64,000 bases of DNA from NCBI RefSeq assembly GCF_002407185.1, contig NZ_CP023563.1, forward strand, positions 496,001 through 560,000, given 5' to 3'. The notes beneath the pieces were generated by a model, which saw nothing but the letters and a program-made list of their open reading frames with translations, searched no databases and was not told the origin of the DNA. Both the position numbers and the translations under genes were made by a program. The first letter of the stretch is position 1. Each line of letters begins with the position of its first letter. Origin of the DNA: Brachybacterium vulturis (GTDB lineage: Bacteria > Actinomycetota > Actinomycetes > Actinomycetales > Dermabacteraceae). Of the stretch, positions 60,648 to 64,000 are shown in pieces.

Positions 60648-61853
60648 CTACACGTCGTAGTCGACGCGGACGGCGTCGGTCGTCGGATGGGACTGGCAGG
60701 TCAGCACGTAGCCGCGCTCGATCTCCTCGGGCTCGAGGGCGAAGTTCTCCGACATCTCGACCTCACCCTCGACCAGCTTGGCGCGGCAGGTGCCGCAGAC
60801 CCCTCCGGCGCAGGCGAAGGGGACGTCCTGTCGGACCCGCAGGGCGGCGTTGAGCACCGTCTCGCGGGCCGCGCGGGGCGAGGCGACCTCGCCCTCCACG
60901 CCGTCGAGCCGGAAGGAGATCTGCACGTTGTCGCCCGTGTCGTCGACCTCGACGGGGCGCCCCACCTGCCCGCCGGGAGTGTTCTCCCGGCCGGTGGTGA
61001 ACAGCTCGTAGCGCACCTTCTCGGCCTCGACGCCGAGCTCCTCCAGCTCGTCGCGCACCAGCTGGACCATCTCGAAGGGACCGCAGAGGAACCATTCGTC
61101 GACCGTCTCGGCGCGGAGCGTGCGGGTGAGCAGGGTGGAGAGCTTCTCGGCATCGATGCGGCCGGACAGCAGCGGGGAGATCCGCTGCTCGCGGGTGAGG
61201 ACGTGGTGGAGGCCGAACCGGTCCGGGTAGCGGTCCTTGAGGTCGGCGAGCTCCTCGAGGAACATGACGTCCATCGCCGCCCGGTTCGAGAAGATCAGGT
61301 CGAAGCGCACGGCGCTGTCCGCGGCCAGCACCGTGCGGGCGATCGCCATGATCGGGGTGATGCCGGAGCCGGCGGCGACGGCCACGAAGGTGTGCTCGCG
61401 GCTGGTGTCGATGCTCTCGGGGTCGTTGAGCCCGGTCATCCGGTGCTTCGAGATGAAGGCGCCGGACGGGCTCATCACGTCGATCCGGTCCCCGACCGAC
61501 AGCTCGTCGTTCGCCCAGGTGGAGAAGAGCCCGCCCAGGTCCCGCTTGATGGCGATCTCCAGGCGGCCGCGGCGGGGCTCGGTGCAGATCGAGTAGCTGC
61601 GGCGAAGCTCCTGGAGCTCGCCGTCGGCGTTCGGGATCTGCTTGCGCAGGGCGACGTACTGCCCGGCGGCGTAGTCGTACTCGTCGGCGAGCTCCTCGGG
61701 CACGGTGAAGCCGACCTCCACGGAGTCCGCGGTGAGTCGGCGCACCGAGGAGACCTCGAGCGGGTGGAAGACCGCGCGGCGGCGGCCGCTGGGCTCGCCG
61801 GTGCCGGGATGGTCCGCCGTCGCCGCGTCGGTCACCGACTCGGGCGCGCTCAT
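60648..61853 (-). CDS. paaE: Phenylacetyl-CoA epoxidase reductase subunit
   Basis: A 401-residue NADPH:flavin reductase. FAD binding is shown by RRSYSICTEP, NAD(P) binding by AAGSGITPIMAI and FLCGPFEMV. The C-terminal plant-type [2Fe-2S] domain has CAGGVCGTC with a distant Cys in VLTCQSHP. It passes electrons to the di-iron oxygenase PaaA. About 30 extra polar residues precede the flavin domain. ATGA overlap with paaD. Confidence 0.94.
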   Translation of the reverse strand: MSAPESVTDAATADHPGTGEPSGRRRAVFHPLEVSSVRRLTADSVEVGFTVPEELADEYDYAAGQYVALRKQIPNADGELQELRRSYSICTEPRRGRLEIAIKRDLGGLFSTWANDELSVGDRIDVMSPSGAFISKHRMTGLNDPESIDTSREHTFVAVAAGSGITPIMAIARTVLAADSAVRFDLIFSNRAAMDVMFLEELADLKDRYPDRFGLHHVLTREQRISPLLSGRIDAEKLSTLLTRTLRAETVDEWFLCGPFEMVQLVRDELEELGVEAEKVRYELFTTGRENTPGGQVGRPVEVDDTGDNVQISFRLDGVEGEVASPRAARETVLNAALRVRQDVPFACAGGVCGTCRAKLVEGEVEMSENFALEPEEIERGYVLTCQSHPTTDAVRVDYDV

Positions 61854-62347
61854 GCGAGGACCTTGAAGTAGTCGAAGGGCTCCAGGCAGTCGCGGCAGGC
61901 GTAGAGGGCCTTGCACGAGGTGGAGCCGAAGCGGGCGAGCTCCCGGGTGCGCAGCGAGTGGCAGAGCGGGCACTTCACGCTCATGCCGACGGTGACCGGA
62001 CCGCGGTGGCCCGTGCCCGTCGGCGGGGCGATGCCGTACTCCTCGAGCTTTGCCCTGCCCTCCTCGGTCATCCAGTCCGTGGTCCACGCGGGGGACAGGA
62101 CCGTCTCGACCCGGACCTGCTCGTAGCCCTCGCGGGAGAACTCCGTGACCAGGTCCTGGCTGATCGCGTCCAGGGCGGGGCAGCCGGAGTAGGTGGGCGT
62201 GATGGTGACGACCACCGTGCCGTGCTCGTCCTCGGTGACCTTGCGCAGGATCCCCAGGTCCGCGATCGAGAGGACCGGGATCTCGGGATCGGCGACGCGG
62301 GAGGCGATGTCGTGCAGGACGGCGGAGCGTGGTGCGCTCGTGATCAT
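61850..62347 (-). CDS. paaD: Phenylacetyl-CoA epoxidase accessory protein
   Basis: A 165-residue MIP18/DUF59-type protein involved in Fe-S maturation of the complex. RVADPEIPVLSIADLGIL and TYSGCPALD are family motifs; the C-terminus has a zinc-ribbon-like CPLCHS and CRDC pair. AGGAG precedes the ATG. It lies 17 bp after paaC. Confidence 0.93.
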   Translation of the reverse strand: MITSAPRSAVLHDIASRVADPEIPVLSIADLGILRKVTEDEHGTVVVTITPTYSGCPALDAISQDLVTEFSREGYEQVRVETVLSPAWTTDWMTEEGRAKLEEYGIAPPTGTGHRGPVTVGMSVKCPLCHSLRTRELARFGSTSCKALYACRDCLEPFDYFKVLA

Positions 62348-62364
62348 GATGTCTCCTCGGGTGC

Positions 62365-63228
62365 TCACCAGGTGGCGCCGGGGTGCTTGCGGGCCAGCGA
62401 CTGCATCTCGGCCAGCAGGAAGCCCAGGTGCTCGGAATGCTCCCCGCTGCGGCCGGCGCACCAGGCGGCGGCCACCTGCGGGGCCTCGAGTCCGGCCTCC
62501 GCCAGGATCTCCTGCACGCGGGCCTCCCACTCCCCGCGCAGGCTCGAGGGGCGCACGGCGATGGAGTCGAGCTCGTCGTGCAGCGGCTCGTCGCCGAAGG
62601 GCTCCTCGGTGTAGGGCCACAGCCGCTCCAGGGCGCGGCGCATGCGGCGCGCGGACTCCTCGGTGCCGCGGCCCAGGCGCAGGGTCCACAGGCGGGCGTG
62701 CTCGAGGTGGTAGTCGACCTCCTTGATCGCCTTGGCGGCGATGGCGGACAGGGTGGCGTCCTGCGAGTCCACCAGCCGCGAGTACAGCAGGTGCTGGTAG
62801 ACGGCCAGCAGCAGCTGGCGCACGATCGTCACCGCGAAGTCGCCGTTGGGCTGTTCGACCAGGTGCAGGCAGCGGAACTCCTCCTCCTCGCGGAAATAGG
62901 CGAGATCGTCCTCGGTGCGGCCGTCGAACCGGCCCGCGTAGGTCAGGAAGGAGCGGGCGTGACCGAGCTGGTCCAGGGCGATGTTGCCCAGGGCCACGTC
63001 CTCCTCCAGCTCGGGGGCGCGCGAGATCCAGTGGGACAGGCGCTGGGCCAGGATCAGGGCGTCGTCCCCCAGGCGCAGGGCGTAGGCGGCCACGTTCTCG
63101 TCGCCGGGGACGTCGCCCTGCTGGGCGATGTCCTCGGGGCGCAGCGCGTTGCCCGGGGTGATGCGGGTCGCGGAGGCGGTGGCATCGCCCGAGCCCTCCA
63201 TGGACGGGGTGCTGGTCGAGGCGGTCAC
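62365..63228 (-). CDS. paaC: Phenylacetyl-CoA epoxidase structural subunit
   Basis: A 287-residue ferritin-like subunit forming the heterodimer core with PaaA. LGDDALILAQRLSHWISRAPELEEDVALGNIALDQLGHAR and EVDYHLEHARLWTLRLG are PaaC signatures. It starts with GTG overlapping the paaB stop (GTGA) and has a polar N-terminal extension of about 35 residues. Confidence 0.94.
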   Translation of the reverse strand: MTASTSTPSMEGSGDATASATRITPGNALRPEDIAQQGDVPGDENVAAYALRLGDDALILAQRLSHWISRAPELEEDVALGNIALDQLGHARSFLTYAGRFDGRTEDDLAYFREEEEFRCLHLVEQPNGDFAVTIVRQLLLAVYQHLLYSRLVDSQDATLSAIAAKAIKEVDYHLEHARLWTLRLGRGTEESARRMRRALERLWPYTEEPFGDEPLHDELDSIAVRPSSLRGEWEARVQEILAEAGLEAPQVAAAWCAGRSGEHSEHLGFLLAEMQSLARKHPGATW

Positions 63229-63527
63229 AGGTGCTTCACCCCCTGGCTCTTCGTGTAATAGGTGGCGTGACGGTAGTCCTTGCCCTTCGCCGACTCGAAC
63301 ATCGGACCCTTCGCATCGGGATCCGAGGTGGTGATGTCGCGGGAGCGGACCACCCAGAGGGAGACCCCTTCGTTCCGACGGGTGTACAGGTCACGGGCGT
63401 TCTGGACGGCCATCTCGGAGTCCGGGGCGTGCAGCGATCCGGCGTGGACGTGGGAGAGGCCGCGCGAGGACCGCACGAACACCTCCCACAGCGGCCATCC
63501 GGCCGAGGCGGGGATCTGCTCGGTCAT
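63225..63527 (-). CDS. paaB: Phenylacetyl-CoA epoxidase small subunit
   Basis: A 100-residue subunit that bridges PaaAC dimers. PLWEVFVRSSRGLSHVHAGS, NARDLYTRRNEGVSLWVV and FESAKGKDYRHATYY cover nearly the whole family consensus. It lies 2 bp after paaA. Confidence 0.95.
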   Translation of the reverse strand: MTEQIPASAGWPLWEVFVRSSRGLSHVHAGSLHAPDSEMAVQNARDLYTRRNEGVSLWVVRSRDITTSDPDAKGPMFESAKGKDYRHATYYTKSQGVKHL

Positions 63528-63529
63528 GG

Positions 63530-64000
63530 TCAGGCCACCTCGTCCATCTCGTCGGCCCGGTCGCGGGCGTAGGCCGCGGCGGCCTCGCGCACCCAGGCGC
63601 CGTCCTCGTGCGCGTCGCGGCGACGGGCCATCCGCTGTGCGTTGCAGGGACCGCCGCCCTTGATCACGCGCATGAACTCGTCCCAGTCCAGGTCCTGGTG
63701 GATCCACTGGCCCGACTCCTCGTCGAAGCGCAGCTCCGGATCCGGGAGGGTGAGGCCGAGGGCCTCGGCCTGCTCGACGATCATCCCCACGAAGCGCTGG
63801 CGCAGCTCGTCGTTGCTGAAGCGTTTGATGTTCCAGGCCATGGACTGCTGCGAGTTCGGGGAGTCGGCATCCGGCGGGCCGAACATCATCAGGGCCGGCG
63901 CGTAGAAGCGGTCCACCGCGTCCTGCGCCATCTGCTTCTGCGCAGGGGAGCCGTGGGAGAGCTCGTAGAGGATCTCCCAGCCCTGCCGCTGGTGGAAGGA
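63530..64000 (-). CDS. paaA: Phenylacetyl-CoA epoxidase catalytic subunit, C-terminal part
   Basis: The last 156 residues of the di-iron monooxygenase subunit that epoxidises the aromatic ring of phenylacetyl-CoA; the N-terminus lies right of the window. FYAPALMMFGPPDADSPNS, MAWNIKRFSNDELRQRF and DWDEFMRVIKGGGPCN are characteristic. The frame is open to base 64000. It is upstream-most of the visible operon paaABCDE-paaG. Confidence 0.94.
   Translation of the reverse strand, partial: SFHQRQGWEILYELSHGSPAQKQMAQDAVDRFYAPALMMFGPPDADSPNSQQSMAWNIKRFSNDELRQRFVGMIVEQAEALGLTLPDPELRFDEESGQWIHQDLDWDEFMRVIKGGGPCNAQRMARRRDAHEDGAWVREAAAAYARDRADEMDEVA

Noticed and set aside
1..64000. tRNA, rRNA, transposase, integrase or prophage genes
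   Set aside because: I looked for their typical sequence signatures on both strands and found none that I could support by reading alone.

Overview
The window is very GC-rich, and its reading frames use G or C almost exclusively at third codon positions. GTG starts, ATGA/GTGA start-stop overlaps and one leaderless promoter are common. Gene content fits an actinomycete of the order Micrococcales. Brachybacterium or a close relative (Dermabacteraceae) is my best guess from general knowledge; it is not proven by the sequence. I see no rRNA, tRNA, CRISPR array, insertion sequence or phage gene. Nearly everything is carbohydrate or acid catabolism, arranged as consecutive modules, each with its own regulator and most with a transporter or a complete pathway.

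Region 1 (1-19084) looks like a host-glycan (mucin-type) foraging island. It holds the end of a GH4 glycosidase and a secreted GH101 endo-alpha-N-acetylgalactosaminidase. An aldo/keto reductase and a TauE-like permease follow. A seven-gene minus-strand operon runs from 15920 to 6208: family-5 binding protein, two permeases, a fused double ATPase, ROK sugar kinase, sulfatase and GH29 alpha-L-fucosidase. A divergent ROK repressor and an M81 peptidase complete it. Only the GH101 and the binding protein carry export signals, so the logic appears to be: cut outside, import, then desulfate and defucosylate inside.

Region 2 (19127-21630) has a DUF1648 membrane protein with its small GntR repressor, transcribed from a leaderless promoter, and a glycine-rich protein of unknown function.

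Region 3 (21655-32623) is a myo-inositol catabolic cluster. The minus strand reads iolC, a Cgl0158-like barrel, iolB, iolG and the GntR regulator. The plus strand reads iolD, iolA, an iolE-like gene and a second Gfo/Idh/MocA dehydrogenase. The divergent promoter region has two TGTC-N2-GACA operators, each over a -35 element.

Region 4 (32700-45017) combines three phosphoester-cleaving enzymes, a GH38 alpha-mannosidase, a GH4 enzyme and a DeoR repressor. Divergent to these is a PfkB kinase with a family-1 sugar ABC transporter that lacks an ATPase. I propose that it handles a phosphorylated mannoside, possibly an inositol-containing one.

Region 5 (45357-48360) is an XpaC-like/TelA pair followed by an FCD-type GntR regulator. 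Region 6 (48492-54008) is a complete oxidative L-fucose pathway: mutarotase, dehydrogenase, lactonase, fuconate dehydratase, SDR and FAH hydrolase. It would convert the fucose released by the Region 1 fucosidase to pyruvate and lactate. Region 7 (54087-55258) contains a small membrane protein and a decayed locus in which three gene remnants (acyl-CoA dehydrogenase, OtnK-type kinase, hydroxyacid dehydrogenase) are fused.

Region 8 (55326-59787) is a branched-chain 2-oxoacid dehydrogenase operon (E1-alpha, E1-beta, E2) with a divergent Lrp/BkdR regulator. Region 9 (59821-64000) is a phenylacetyl-CoA epoxidase operon, paaABCDE plus a paaG-like gene, running off the right edge.
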